Shown here one piece after another: positions 18,286-27,380 of a stretch of DNA of 64,000 nt. The translations under genes were made by a program, and so were the position numbers. Each line of letters starts with the position of its first letter. The first letter of the stretch is position 1. The stretch is from a virus. Below the pieces are notes generated by a model. It was not told where the DNA came from and made no database searches. It saw only the letters and a list, made by a program, of their open reading frames with translations. The DNA lies in IMG/VR virus record IMGVR_UViG_3300021962_000061, positions 25,598 to 89,597 of that record; one strand, written 5' to 3'.

Positions 18286-20243
18286 GCCCCACCAGGAATA
18301 GAGTATGCGTTTGTACTACCATCACCAACAAAACCCCTACCAGAATAGCCTGTTGTTGCTGATGTTACCTCACTAGAAATCAATACACGACCAAACTTTT
18401 CAACACCTGCAGGGTGCCACAACTTTCTTAGTAAGTCACTATACTTGTCAAATACAATAGAGGATCTTACTTCGTATGAAAAATCTTGGTAGTAAAAACT
18501 ATCGTGTATGTACTTATCTGAGTTTAAAAATCCTCTAGTGGATTTAAATCTACCTTCACCTTCACCTTGCTTGAGCACCTCAAGAGTACCTGTACCTTCT
18601 AGTTGGGTGTTTGCCAGTGACACAAGAGTAACAAATTCATTTGGCTCATATCCAAACCCCGAATCAGTAATTTTAACAGCACCAACAGCGTCTGTACCAA
18701 ATCCTGTTAATGCTGTAATTACAGCATTGTTGCCAAGATAACCATTACCACTTTCTCCTCTGCCAGCTTCGTGTTGAACATCAAGCAACTTCAAAGTTGA
18801 TATAATAGTATCTACTGCTTTCACTTGAAGATTAGTGGTATAGCCTGAGCCAGGGTTGACAGTTTTTAGACGTCCAATGGTGCCCACTAAATAGTTTTGA
18901 AATCCTAAAGCATCCTTCAGAAGTGTATCAAAACCAGCTTCAACATTGGATGATAATCCATATCCATTTGCTGTAGGATAAGACAATTGGCCAATTATCA
19001 TATTAGTGACATTGTTAGCTGTACCAATATAAGTTGTTGTTTGCCCGAGAGCTGAAATTTTTAGTGGAGATGTAAATAGGTTGTGCGTGTCTACTAATGT
19101 TTGGATCGCCAAGTTTGCTTCTTCCCCACCGCCGGCTATTTCAGCATCAAGTATAGCCGCCACACCAACACTTGGACTACTTGATGTATTAATAACACTG
19201 ATCACTACAGTGTTTGCGTTTAAGAAACCATTACCACCATTTGTTAGTGATATTGTTACAATACCACCCACAGTATTTGTACTGACGTTTGCTATTGCAT
19301 TAATAGAGCCGTTTGAAAGAATAACAATATCACTGTTGTCATAGCCAGAACCACCCGATGTTATGATTACATTTGTTACAGGACCTGTAATTTGAAATTC
19401 TGTGTTATCAATAGTATAGCCGCTACCACCATCAAGTAATCTAAAACTTACTGTGCCGTCTCTTTCTTCTAATTGTGTAACAACTGCTTTACACCCCTTG
19501 CCCTTACCTCTAACTTCTAGCTCATCTCCTAGATTAAAACCAAACCCTGTTTGGATTCCTGTTATTGATGTGGCTGAACCAATGATTTGAGGGGAGTTGA
19601 TAGCACTAACAGCGGGTTCCGTGCCTTCAGGTAAGCGGGCTTGGTCAATTAAAACGGTTTCATCGTTTCGGAAGTTTCCTTCAACATCTGTCAAATAAAA
19701 TATGTTAATGTTTTTATTATTAATATATTTTGTTTGAAATCTTTCTACATAAGCTCTTGCACCAGATACACGCCCAACAATAAACTCACCAACAAATAAT
19801 GAATTGAAAGGCTTATAGGATACTTCAAGGTAGATGTTCTGCCCCCATTCACCATCAGAAAGTCTGAAGACATCGTCACCTGGTTTGTATACACTTATAC
19901 TATCACCAAATAACAATTGAAATAATAGTTTTAAACCACGCTCGGTTCCCTTTGAACCATATACTTCTTTAATATGTTTCTGGAGTAGCTGCTTATCGCC
20001 TGAAATATCTTCAGGAATTGGAAACATGTATTTTTTCTTAAACTCATTAATAAAGACATCAATTGTTTTATCAATATCTCTATATTCCAACAATCTTCTT
20101 GAATCATAAAGAATTTGATCTTGAGATTCTAACCACTCGAAGTATGCTTTAACAAAAGCAATAAACAACGGACCTTCATCTCTGTAGATAGAAGGAAATT
20201 GATCGGCAATAAATGGAGAAATGAATCTTTCTATTTGCTTCAT
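18282..20243 (-). CDS. Baseplate wedge protein in gp7 position
   Basis: 653 residues. The first 130 residues (ADQFPSIYRDEGPLFIAFVKAYFEWLE, RDIDKTIDVFINEFKKKYM, HIKEVYGSKGTERGLKLLFQLLFGD, YKPGDD) define a family found next to gp6 in T4-like marine phages. The remainder is beta-rich with GSGY modules (TSGGSGYDNSDIV, DGGSGYTIDN, NPGSGYTTNL) and the C-terminus contains an aromatic helix region (SFYYQDFSYEVRSSIVFDKYSDLLRKLWHPAG). Position directly downstream of gp6 corresponds to T4 gp7, the wedge initiator. Sequence alone does not prove gp7 homology. It is coupled to gp6 by a TAATG overlap and to the repeat protein by ATGA. Confidence 0.65.
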   Translation of the reverse strand: MKQIERFISPFIADQFPSIYRDEGPLFIAFVKAYFEWLESQDQILYDSRRLLEYRDIDKTIDVFINEFKKKYMFPIPEDISGDKQLLQKHIKEVYGSKGTERGLKLLFQLLFGDSISVYKPGDDVFRLSDGEWGQNIYLEVSYKPFNSLFVGEFIVGRVSGARAYVERFQTKYINNKNINIFYLTDVEGNFRNDETVLIDQARLPEGTEPAVSAINSPQIIGSATSITGIQTGFGFNLGDELEVRGKGKGCKAVVTQLEERDGTVSFRLLDGGSGYTIDNTEFQITGPVTNVIITSGGSGYDNSDIVILSNGSINAIANVSTNTVGGIVTISLTNGGNGFLNANTVVISVINTSSSPSVGVAAILDAEIAGGGEEANLAIQTLVDTHNLFTSPLKISALGQTTTYIGTANNVTNMIIGQLSYPTANGYGLSSNVEAGFDTLLKDALGFQNYLVGTIGRLKTVNPGSGYTTNLQVKAVDTIISTLKLLDVQHEAGRGESGNGYLGNNAVITALTGFGTDAVGAVKITDSGFGYEPNEFVTLVSLANTQLEGTGTLEVLKQGEGEGRFKSTRGFLNSDKYIHDSFYYQDFSYEVRSSIVFDKYSDLLRKLWHPAGVEKFGRVLISSEVTSATTGYSGRGFVGDGSTNAYSIPGGA

Positions 20244-22039
20244 TATTCTCTGATACCATTTACGGTTACAGTAAGATATTCGTCACTGAGCTGTAATATT
20301 TTATTTGCTTTTGTTTCAATATCAAAATTTTGTGTCTTAGCATATATGCTAATGTATGACCCGTCAAAATCTTCGTATGTTATTTCACTGATAGTTAATA
20401 ATCCTGTTGCATAATCAATTGTACCCACTTTATCAGCTAGCAATACAATTTCATTATTAATTACCGCAACTACCATCAAGTTACCTTGACCATCATCCTT
20501 TATTCTTGCCTGATAATCTACATTGCCAATACTATACGTGAATACAGAAGTTTCAATTGAAGGTTGAGTAGTTTCATAAATTTTTCTTGTTGTTAGATTT
20601 TCAGTCTTGATTTGATTTTCAAACGAGAATGAAACTCTTGTTGCCACACCCTTCTCTATAATAACTTGTTTGACTAATCTTAATTGGGTATTATTGCTGA
20701 TGATAGCGTCTTCACTATCATCTATTGCTTTACATAGTTTGGAGAATCTTAAATCTGACCCAAACTTTTCAAGATTATCTGAACCCCAAGTTAGTATTGT
20801 TGACTCAACAAGCGACTGGATATCTCTTGCTGATCTACTTGTATTATTGATGTTGTAAAGAACATTGGTTACTACTTCTGCTAGAAAATAATCTGGATCT
20901 ACTACTACAGGATCAATTGATATCGATGTTCTTTCCTTCAAGAAATTATAAATTTGTGTTTTTAATGAAGCAGGTAACTTGGTTGTACCAATTGGTTTGG
21001 CTGCAACAATTACCTTACCATACTGCTTTGGTTCCGTCTCTTCACCACCATATGCTGTCACAACTTGGAGAGATGGGAATTCTTGTCTTGTTAAGATAAT
21101 AAAATCTTCTACAGTAACAGCCCTATTCTGAGTTGGGAAGTATCTTGGAGCATTAAATTTAATTTCATTATCTGTCTCGTGTTCTGCACCACCTTGAGCT
21201 GCCGTGACAGTTGTTACAGTAATACCAGTATATCCATCAATTGGTGTTGGTGCAGTGAATGTATTGACACCATTACCATCAATGCCATTGGTTTCTCTAT
21301 AGTTAACAGTGATAACATTGCCATCCACCAATTTTTTACCAATGCTACCATTACCAAACACAAGCTCAAACAAATGGTCTTCAGCACCTTGAACAAAGAA
21401 TATCTCAGCAGTGCTATCTAAGCCAAATAGGAATGTCTCTTTATTCCATGTTCGCTCAGTTGTTGAGCTCGTAGAATCTTTAACAGTTACGCTTATTGAT
21501 GAAGTATCAACATTAGCTGATTGTAGAAGATATCTTGCTGAGTTGTTAGCGATGAATATTTCTCTTACGATATTACCTTCATACACACCAACGTTGGCAG
21601 CTTTATAAACGCCGTTCTCTGGTCTAATAACTAAGGTTTCGTTTGTTGTAAAATAGTAGGTTGTACCATTTTCTGTCCTACCATTAATTTCATAATACTT
21701 TGGTATTGTGATAGAATCAGGGGAATCAGTGGGCACAACTGTAAAATTAACGTAGGCAACGGCTGATGTTCTTGATCTTGGGGTGTAATTTAACTCTTTA
21801 GAATGCGATACAATTGATTCCCTAAGTGTTGCTGTATCAAGAAACATTTCGCTGCCTACCATGTTGAGGTAGACGCCATTCATATATGTGTTATAAGCTA
21901 ACACATCTAATAATACAGAAAGATTGGACCCTTCAAAATCGTAGTCTTTAAAAACATCTTGTTGGGATAAAAATGTCTTTAGTCTAGATTTATAGTTTTG
22001 AAAATCTAACTCAGTAGTTGTTAAGAAACCATTAGCCAT
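20243..22039 (-). CDS. gp6: Baseplate wedge subunit gp6 (baseplate J-like)
   Basis: 598 residues, close to the usual length (T4 gp6, 660). The N-terminal region (LDFQNYKSRLKTFLSQQDVFKDYDFEGSN, LLDVLAYNTYMNGVYLNMVGSEMFLDTA, SIVSHSKELNYTPRSRTSA) is the gp6/baseplate-J hallmark. The central part (RAVTVEDFIILTRQEFPSLQVV) matches the J-like core. gp6 dimers form the inner ring linking wedges around the hub. gp25 lies 1 bp upstream, the usual gp25-gp6 arrangement. Confidence 0.92.
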   Translation of the reverse strand: MANGFLTTTELDFQNYKSRLKTFLSQQDVFKDYDFEGSNLSVLLDVLAYNTYMNGVYLNMVGSEMFLDTATLRESIVSHSKELNYTPRSRTSAVAYVNFTVVPTDSPDSITIPKYYEINGRTENGTTYYFTTNETLVIRPENGVYKAANVGVYEGNIVREIFIANNSARYLLQSANVDTSSISVTVKDSTSSTTERTWNKETFLFGLDSTAEIFFVQGAEDHLFELVFGNGSIGKKLVDGNVITVNYRETNGIDGNGVNTFTAPTPIDGYTGITVTTVTAAQGGAEHETDNEIKFNAPRYFPTQNRAVTVEDFIILTRQEFPSLQVVTAYGGEETEPKQYGKVIVAAKPIGTTKLPASLKTQIYNFLKERTSISIDPVVVDPDYFLAEVVTNVLYNINNTSRSARDIQSLVESTILTWGSDNLEKFGSDLRFSKLCKAIDDSEDAIISNNTQLRLVKQVIIEKGVATRVSFSFENQIKTENLTTRKIYETTQPSIETSVFTYSIGNVDYQARIKDDGQGNLMVVAVINNEIVLLADKVGTIDYATGLLTISEITYEDFDGSYISIYAKTQNFDIETKANKILQLSDEYLTVTVNGIRE

Positions 22040-22040
22040 G

Positions 22041-22463
22041 TTATCTTACCCTATCTAATAGAAAATCCAGAGTCTGGACATCTTCTGATGTGTCCATTCT
22101 GAATCGTATTGTAACATTATACGAGTTTGTGTCGTAGTTTGCCTGAACTACTACCTGTTCTAGAATAGCTCGAGGCTCATAGTTTTCAATCACTTCCGTA
22201 ATATAATCTTCAACAATCGATTCAGTTAGAGGTGTCGCCGGCGAAAATAGTAATGATCTTAGGTTGCCGCCAATCTCAGGATCAAGTAATCTTTCAAACT
22301 TATCAGTTAACACTAAGGATTTAACCGATCTTTTAACTGAGTCAACGTCTGTTAATCTATTAACATCTTTTGAAAAGGGATTATAACCAAATCCTATACT
22401 CACATCTGAGTACTTGGCATTAGTCTTTGCAAATGTAGATGTTGTTTTGATGTAATTAGACAT
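22041..22463 (-). CDS. gp25: Baseplate wedge subunit gp25
   Basis: 140 residues, matching T4 gp25 (132). The core KDVNRLTDVDSVKRSVKSLVLTDKFERLLDPEIGGNLRSLLFSP contains the E-x-x-x-x-P-x-x-G-x-x-x-x-x-x-L-F-x-P fold signature of the gp25/TssE lysozyme-like family, followed by a bending helix and the TIRFRMDTSEDVQTLDFLLDRVR end. It contacts the sheath start and gp6. A late promoter box lies 21 bp upstream. Confidence 0.93.
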   Translation of the reverse strand: MSNYIKTTSTFAKTNAKYSDVSIGFGYNPFSKDVNRLTDVDSVKRSVKSLVLTDKFERLLDPEIGGNLRSLLFSPATPLTESIVEDYITEVIENYEPRAILEQVVVQANYDTNSYNVTIRFRMDTSEDVQTLDFLLDRVR

Positions 22464-22483
22464 TTAAAGCCTCTTAATCTGAT

Positions 22484-22491
22484 TATTTATA
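22484..22491 (-). promoter_or_regulatory. T4-type late promoter box TATAAATA
   Basis: Minus strand TATAAATA in the 28-bp gap between the PAAR gene and gp25. AGAGG precedes the gp25 start at the expected distance. This would drive the wedge block gp25-gp6-gp7 position. Confidence 0.65.
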
Positions 22492-22818
22492 TTAACCATT
22501 TGCAAAGACATTATGTGAACCCTCAGCAATGACATTTTGTTCTGGAGTGCCAGTACCATAATGATCATCTTGTCTACCAATTTGCTTGTTGCCAATAAAG
22601 ACATTTGGAGAGTATTTGTCTAAAACAGATTGATCCACTTCACACCCCTTTCTTTTATGTTCTGCTATTTTATTGCCCTTGACGGGTATTAATTTAAAAT
22701 TAGCATATACATAACTGCTGTTAACCTCTCCAACTGCTGTGTTGACAGGGTTTCCACACTGATGGCCTTGACCAGTAGGTGATTGTACTCTATCTCCCTC
22801 TCTTGCTACAGCTGGCAT
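22492..22818 (-). CDS. gp5.4: PAAR-type spike tip protein (gp5.4-like)
   Basis: 108 residues. MPAVAREGDRVQSPTGQGH and the Cys/His/Gly-rich pattern H-x-C-x-x-P, GCEVDQSV and a final GSHNVFANG are characteristic of PAAR proteins, which cap the central spike with a metal-binding cone. It overlaps the gp5 stop by one base, as expected for a partner of the gp5 needle. In T4 the equivalent protein is gp5.4. Confidence 0.85.
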   Translation of the reverse strand: MPAVAREGDRVQSPTGQGHQCGNPVNTAVGEVNSSYVYANFKLIPVKGNKIAEHKRKGCEVDQSVLDKYSPNVFIGNKQIGRQDDHYGTGTPEQNVIAEGSHNVFANG

Positions 22819-24491
22819 TATGCTACCGCCGTTGGTTTGAGATCTACTAATTTATTCCGTGCATAGGTGCTGTGGTTATTGAATGTTGCAAGTGGTAATC
22901 CGCTCTTAGAAACGCCATCACCATACGCAATGTGAATCCACCCCGAACCCCCATTTGTTGTATATTCTAATAAAAATTGCTTTGCAATTTTACCAACAAG
23001 TGGGTATATTTTCTGAGCAGCTTGGTAATTTGACATACCATGTACCTTAATATCCACTGCTCTACCAATATCGTGGTCAGACACTTTACCACTTGCGGAA
23101 ACACCAGTTTTTCCTGATTCCCTAAATGCAGAAGTAATAGTGAATCTAAAACCAGCTGCCTTAATAGGTTCAAGAATATTTTCTGCTAGTTTGACCAGAT
23201 TGCAAAGTATATCAGACTCACTCTGTCCACCCTGAGCTCTCAGTTTTCTTGTTCCCCCTTGTGTCATATCAGCAAGCGTGAAGTTTTTTGAAATTTTTAC
23301 TTGTTTGTAATCATCCTTAAGTTGGATAGCACCACAAGAAACATCTTTCTTCTCACCACCAGCAGGAGGTGTTGATGATTCCCCTTCTGCTGGTGGTGTA
23401 GTATCAATAGGGGGAAACCCTGCCTCTACTCTTAATGCATTGATCTGTTCTGGTGTCTTTTCTACATCATCTTCTACAGCAAGTAGTTCAAATACAGTAG
23501 GCCCACCAGAGCTCTTAGTAATTGCTTCAGGTGGCTTGATGGTATCTAGTGGTTTGGCAGTTGGCTTATTAAAATGAACTTGACTACCTTGTAGTTCTAC
23601 ATTACCGCCAGAGTATATAATAGCGTTACCACCTGAATCAATATTTGTGGCACCACCAACAGCAACATCAAAATTGCCACCAATATCCATTCTTAAATTA
23701 CCACCAACTCTCCATGTAGCATCACCAGTTGTTGAGATATTTGTATTTGCACCAGCTAGAATGTTAACAGACCCAACAACAGACATATTCATGTTACCAC
23801 CAGTATATGTGTTTTCGTTATTGAACACAATCTGGTAACGACTATTAGCACATCTATATACTGTTGAGCCATCTGGATGGAATTCAATAAACGAACCCTT
23901 CCTATGGAAAATTTGAACTCTTTCAGACGTTGGTGTATCATCCAATTCAATTACATGGCCACTATTAGTTTCCATTACATGGTTGAATGGATACCTTGCA
24001 TCAAATTGGGAAATTGGTTCTGAAAATTTTGTACCATCAGCAGCTGGTACTGCAGCCGTGGCTGATGACTTACTATAGGCTACTGCATTTCTATCAGCAG
24101 TACCTTCCTCACCTCTAGCTAGTCTTGAATTTGTTCCTTCATTAATAAACCTTGGATATGTCCCAGATGGGTCGTAGAATCCTTCTGAGGTGACTGCTTG
24201 TGTTTCAGGTATACTAACAATTGAGCCAAGAACAATAGGTTGCTGCGCAAGTTCACCATCCACAAAAAAGCCAACAACCCAATCACCTTGGTTAACAAGT
24301 GGGGCTGACATAGCTGCTGTAGATGATACAAATGGTGCCCAAGGTAAGTCGCTTGTTGGCAATAATGCTTTATCTTTTGTGTGATAACCAATACATCTCA
24401 CTTTCACTCTGTTGATTAGTAAGGGATCGTTAACATCCTCAACTACACCCATAAACCATGTCATTGCTCTAAACTGTGCTTGCCCTTCCAT
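22818..24491 (-). CDS. gp5: gp5-like central spike with C-terminal M15 peptidase
   Basis: 557 residues in three parts. Residues 1-95 are the gp5/VgrG OB-fold (FRAMTWFMGVVEDVNDPLLINRVKVRCIGYH, LPWAPFVSSTA, GDWVVGFFVDGELAQQPIVLG). Residues ~170-320 are beta-helix repeats with GGN/GGA turns. The C-terminal ~170 residues form an M15-type D,D-peptidase: TSAFRES, then SDHDIGRAVD with the zinc-binding S-x-H-x-x-G-x-A-x-D motif, and WIHIAY with the last zinc His. T4 gp5 carries a muramidase between OB-fold and needle; here peptide-cleaving chemistry sits at the end instead. The gene lies between gp27-like hub and PAAR tip, matching spike assembly. Confidence 0.88.
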   Translation of the reverse strand: MEGQAQFRAMTWFMGVVEDVNDPLLINRVKVRCIGYHTKDKALLPTSDLPWAPFVSSTAAMSAPLVNQGDWVVGFFVDGELAQQPIVLGSIVSIPETQAVTSEGFYDPSGTYPRFINEGTNSRLARGEEGTADRNAVAYSKSSATAAVPAADGTKFSEPISQFDARYPFNHVMETNSGHVIELDDTPTSERVQIFHRKGSFIEFHPDGSTVYRCANSRYQIVFNNENTYTGGNMNMSVVGSVNILAGANTNISTTGDATWRVGGNLRMDIGGNFDVAVGGATNIDSGGNAIIYSGGNVELQGSQVHFNKPTAKPLDTIKPPEAITKSSGGPTVFELLAVEDDVEKTPEQINALRVEAGFPPIDTTPPAEGESSTPPAGGEKKDVSCGAIQLKDDYKQVKISKNFTLADMTQGGTRKLRAQGGQSESDILCNLVKLAENILEPIKAAGFRFTITSAFRESGKTGVSASGKVSDHDIGRAVDIKVHGMSNYQAAQKIYPLVGKIAKQFLLEYTTNGGSGWIHIAYGDGVSKSGLPLATFNNHSTYARNKLVDLKPTAVA

Positions 24492-24493
24492 AA

Positions 24494-25867
24494 TTATGAC
24501 GCTCTCTCTTTAATAAACTGAGAATTAATATCCTTTCTATAATCCTCAATACTTCTTTCATACCCATCTTTAAACAAATCACAAATTGTTACATACTTCT
24601 CAACATCAGTTATCGCATGTACACAGCTGCCGACTAAAAACTTACCACTTATAAAAAAGTCAGATTCTTCTCTTGGTTCACCAGCTGCCTGGTTAATTTT
24701 AATGTTGATAATGTCGCCAGGTTTCAATCTTGGGTTACCTAGCAGTACTACAGTCATTACTGTTTGGTTTAGTAGAGCTTTTTGTGCTATTGCTAAACTT
24801 GTAATTGAACCAATATATTCATTGGTATTATCGTAGGCAACACCACTACATCTAATAAACAAGCTTGGTTCTTCGTTTGTTTCTCTTTGGTCATTATTGA
24901 CATCGCCTACAAAATTTGTCATTTCTTCCTTGTCCATCAATAAGTTTTGACCAAGGAGTAAAACATTTTTAGTTTCGTTTCTTATATCAAACGTTGTTTC
25001 CTCAATTGTTCTTCTTACAAAGTCAAACACAACAGTTTTGTTTTTAAGAGAACCCATCATTATTTTTTTTCTTTGGTCAGTGGATTCGTGATGAACAAAT
25101 TCCTGAATTCTAAAATAGTCGTTTGATGCACTTGTTTGATTTCTGTTCTTTTCGGGTGAGAAGATATAATTAAATGAGTTACCACTAGCCACAATATCAG
25201 CTAGTGGCTTGAAGTATATTTTATCTCTTGTTTCATAAAAGAAATAATTGCCTTTCTTGTCATCATTTTCAGAAATACAATGCTTACTGATTTCTTCTAT
25301 CGCTGCAAACGGTGGCTTTGACGATATAGTATATGTTAAGGCTCCAAATGTGTTAGCAAAGTTTTCTGGTTGTATTTGATCTGGGGTCGGTGTCAAAAAT
25401 TCCTCACACATATTTTTGACAATATCGCTAGCTCTACCTCTATAAGATTTTTTAACAACATTTGTTAAGCTTTTAAATCCAATTTTAGAAACAGCTCTAA
25501 AAGTATATTTTGAACTTTTCTGACCCTCGTTGCGGATCTGACCACCAATTTGTTCAACAACAAATTCTTTAGAAATCTTATCATCAATTGTATCGCTCGG
25601 GTCCTTAAAGATATCAAATCTCAGTATGTCTCCGGGCTGAATACCCAACCGCTGAATAATGTTACCACCGTCCACAAATAATCCCTCAACATACATGAAT
25701 TTAGAAAATAATGATTCGTATATTCTAAAGGTTCTTGCATATGTTGTTAATCCAGTTTCTGTATCTGAATTATTTGTTCTCTTTATGAGGGTTATCTTAT
25801 AACCAAATTGTTCAATCTGTCCCTTTTTGACAACAAATGATTGAACTAGCGATTGTGTTTGGGACAT
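24494..25867 (-). CDS. gp27: Baseplate hub protein, gp27-like
   Basis: 457 residues. Beta-rich N-terminal domain (GYKITLIKRTNN, FRIYESLFSKFMYVEGLFVDGGNI) and GIQPGDILRFDI, ISKEFVVEQIGGQ, SKYTFRAVSKIGF. A helical segment follows (ASDIVKNMCEEFL) and an AIEEISKHCISENDDKKGNYFFYETRDKIYFKPL region typical of gp27/VgrG-type hub proteins. The C-terminal half (PRLKPGDIINIKINQ, FFISGKFLVGSCVHAIT) matches the tube-like domain. It is directly upstream of gp5 (2 bp gap), its partner in the spike complex. Assigned by pattern and context. Confidence 0.8.
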   Translation of the reverse strand: MSQTQSLVQSFVVKKGQIEQFGYKITLIKRTNNSDTETGLTTYARTFRIYESLFSKFMYVEGLFVDGGNIIQRLGIQPGDILRFDIFKDPSDTIDDKISKEFVVEQIGGQIRNEGQKSSKYTFRAVSKIGFKSLTNVVKKSYRGRASDIVKNMCEEFLTPTPDQIQPENFANTFGALTYTISSKPPFAAIEEISKHCISENDDKKGNYFFYETRDKIYFKPLADIVASGNSFNYIFSPEKNRNQTSASNDYFRIQEFVHHESTDQRKKIMMGSLKNKTVVFDFVRRTIEETTFDIRNETKNVLLLGQNLLMDKEEMTNFVGDVNNDQRETNEEPSLFIRCSGVAYDNTNEYIGSITSLAIAQKALLNQTVMTVVLLGNPRLKPGDIINIKINQAAGEPREESDFFISGKFLVGSCVHAITDVEKYVTICDLFKDGYERSIEDYRKDINSQFIKERAS

Positions 25868-26403
25868 TACAAATTAACCTTTTTGAATAGTAGCTCTAAT
25901 TCATTAGTAATATCAAGAGAAAGGGATCTATCTATCAGTCTAATTTTTCTTTTTTCTTCGTTAATAATTAATTCGTATGTGTAATTATCAACAGCACTCC
26001 ACCCACTTCTTAAAACATTAGTTGTATTTTGGTAAGTTGTTTTTGTCATCCAGTAAGAATGATTGTCGCTTCTATAATATAAAGCGTTGTTAATATTGGT
26101 GGCTTGTTCAATACTACCATATTTTTTAGTAATGTACTTGTCGAATTGATTTGAATCAAGAGGCCAATCATAATATGGATCAATCATATCATTAGCAGCC
26201 ATAATTAACCAAACAAAGTTAATTGAACCATAATAGTTGTATGATAATGTTGTTATCTTTTCGTCGTCTCTAATTGTATACGGGTAAAAATTATCAAAGT
26301 TATTAAGAAGGTTTTTTGCCAACTTAGCTTTGAGAATAATATTTCTTACGGAGTGTTCACCGTACTGTACAATTGGAAAATTTTTAAAATATTTCTCAGA
26401 CAT
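25867..26403 (-). CDS. gp53: Baseplate wedge subunit gp53
   Basis: 178 residues, near the T4 gp53 length (196). The pattern YFKNFPIVQYGEHSVRNIILKAKL, YPYTIRDDEKITTLSYNYYGSINFVWLIMAANDMIDPYYDWPL is the gp53 family hallmark; the middle part is LysM-like. gp53 closes the wedge between gp6 arms and hub. It overlaps gp48 by one base (stop/start) and the gp27-like gene likewise. Confidence 0.9.
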   Translation of the reverse strand: MSEKYFKNFPIVQYGEHSVRNIILKAKLAKNLLNNFDNFYPYTIRDDEKITTLSYNYYGSINFVWLIMAANDMIDPYYDWPLDSNQFDKYITKKYGSIEQATNINNALYYRSDNHSYWMTKTTYQNTTNVLRSGWSAVDNYTYELIINEEKRKIRLIDRSLSLDITNELELLFKKVNL

Positions 26404-27368
26404 TAAGTACCTCTGAATCTACTGACTCTATCTCTTACGTTGTCACGTAATCCATTACCTTCTCTCTCACCTCGTGGGAGGGATTCAACAGCCTGGTTAG
26501 GCAATATTGTTACATCACCACCATATGTAACATCAAACACATCACCTCTTAGCTGTTCAATTTCTGACAGCTGTAACTGTAGCTCCACAGCTTGGGGAGC
26601 CCCAATCAGACTTGTGCCTGTGTTTTTAAAGAATGCAGGTTGATTGCTTGGATTGTAATTAACTGTGATACCTTGAATTACACATCTAGCAAAGCCAAAC
26701 AAAGCATTTGTTCCAAAGAATGTGATTTCCACTTCGCTTGGCATTGACAGGAATAATCCCTGACCAACGGGAAGGGATTCTTTTTTGAATCTCGTAATAA
26801 TTTTTTGAATTGCTTCAGAGTCTTCTGGTGTTTCTGGCGTTAGTCTAAAATTTAAATTATGTCTTCTTAATTCAACGTTTTTAAATACAGCTGTTGTGAA
26901 TGGATTAGGAACATTACCTGCTGCAAGGTTTAACGCACCAGCAACAGAGCCTGAAACCTGAGCCAATGTTCTGGCCAAAAACTCAGCATCACCACCAACT
27001 CTACCAGCAAATGTCTTAACTGCCTCGCTAGCGCCAGATTTAGAAAATGCATCACTCACAGCTTCACCACTTTGAATACCAGCAGCTACTGCACCAAGAT
27101 CAACAGTATCATACGCTAAGCTTAGTGTATCAGTGATGTTTTCTGGTAATGGCAGTGCTATATGAGCTTGCGTTAAGTTACGTGAAACGACTTGCTTTTT
27201 AGTATCCGTTGTGCCCCCAAACGATGTTTCAAACTTAACAAATTTGAACAACGTGCCCATGTTCAATTTACTATCAGCAGCTGGGAAAACTGTTTCAGCA
27301 ATGTCATTGACTCTTCTTGCTCTGTTCAATACTGCTGATGGATGATTTCTACTTCCAGGTCCGGCCAT
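26403..27368 (-). CDS. gp48: Tail tube cap / baseplate tube protein gp48
   Basis: 321 residues from ATG 27368 (MAGPGSRNH); a longer in-frame reading from 27419 would overlap the divergent gp4 gene and adds an unrelated hydrophobic stretch, so it is rejected. The C-terminal half is gp48/gp19-like: LNFRLTPETPEDSEAIQKIITRFKKESLP, FGFARCVIQGITVNYNP and APQAVELQLQLSEIEQLRG. gp48 polymerises on the hub and starts the tail tube with gp54. The middle Ala/Gly-rich segment (residues 90-160) is longer than in the T4 protein. Confidence 0.82.
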   Translation of the reverse strand: MAGPGSRNHPSAVLNRARRVNDIAETVFPAADSKLNMGTLFKFVKFETSFGGTTDTKKQVVSRNLTQAHIALPLPENITDTLSLAYDTVDLGAVAAGIQSGEAVSDAFSKSGASEAVKTFAGRVGGDAEFLARTLAQVSGSVAGALNLAAGNVPNPFTTAVFKNVELRRHNLNFRLTPETPEDSEAIQKIITRFKKESLPVGQGLFLSMPSEVEITFFGTNALFGFARCVIQGITVNYNPSNQPAFFKNTGTSLIGAPQAVELQLQLSEIEQLRGDVFDVTYGGDVTILPNQAVESLPRGEREGNGLRDNVRDRVSRFRGT

Positions 27369-27375
27369 ATAAATA
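27368..27375 (+). promoter_or_regulatory. Late promoter box TATAAATA in a 12-bp divergent gap
   Basis: Plus-strand TATAAATA begins on the last base of the gp48 start codon (minus) and ends five bases before the gp4 ATG. By T4 late-promoter geometry transcription would begin at or next to the A of the gp4 ATG, predicting a leaderless message. No Shine-Dalgarno sequence precedes gp4. Confidence 0.5.
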
Positions 27376-27380
27376 CCTAT

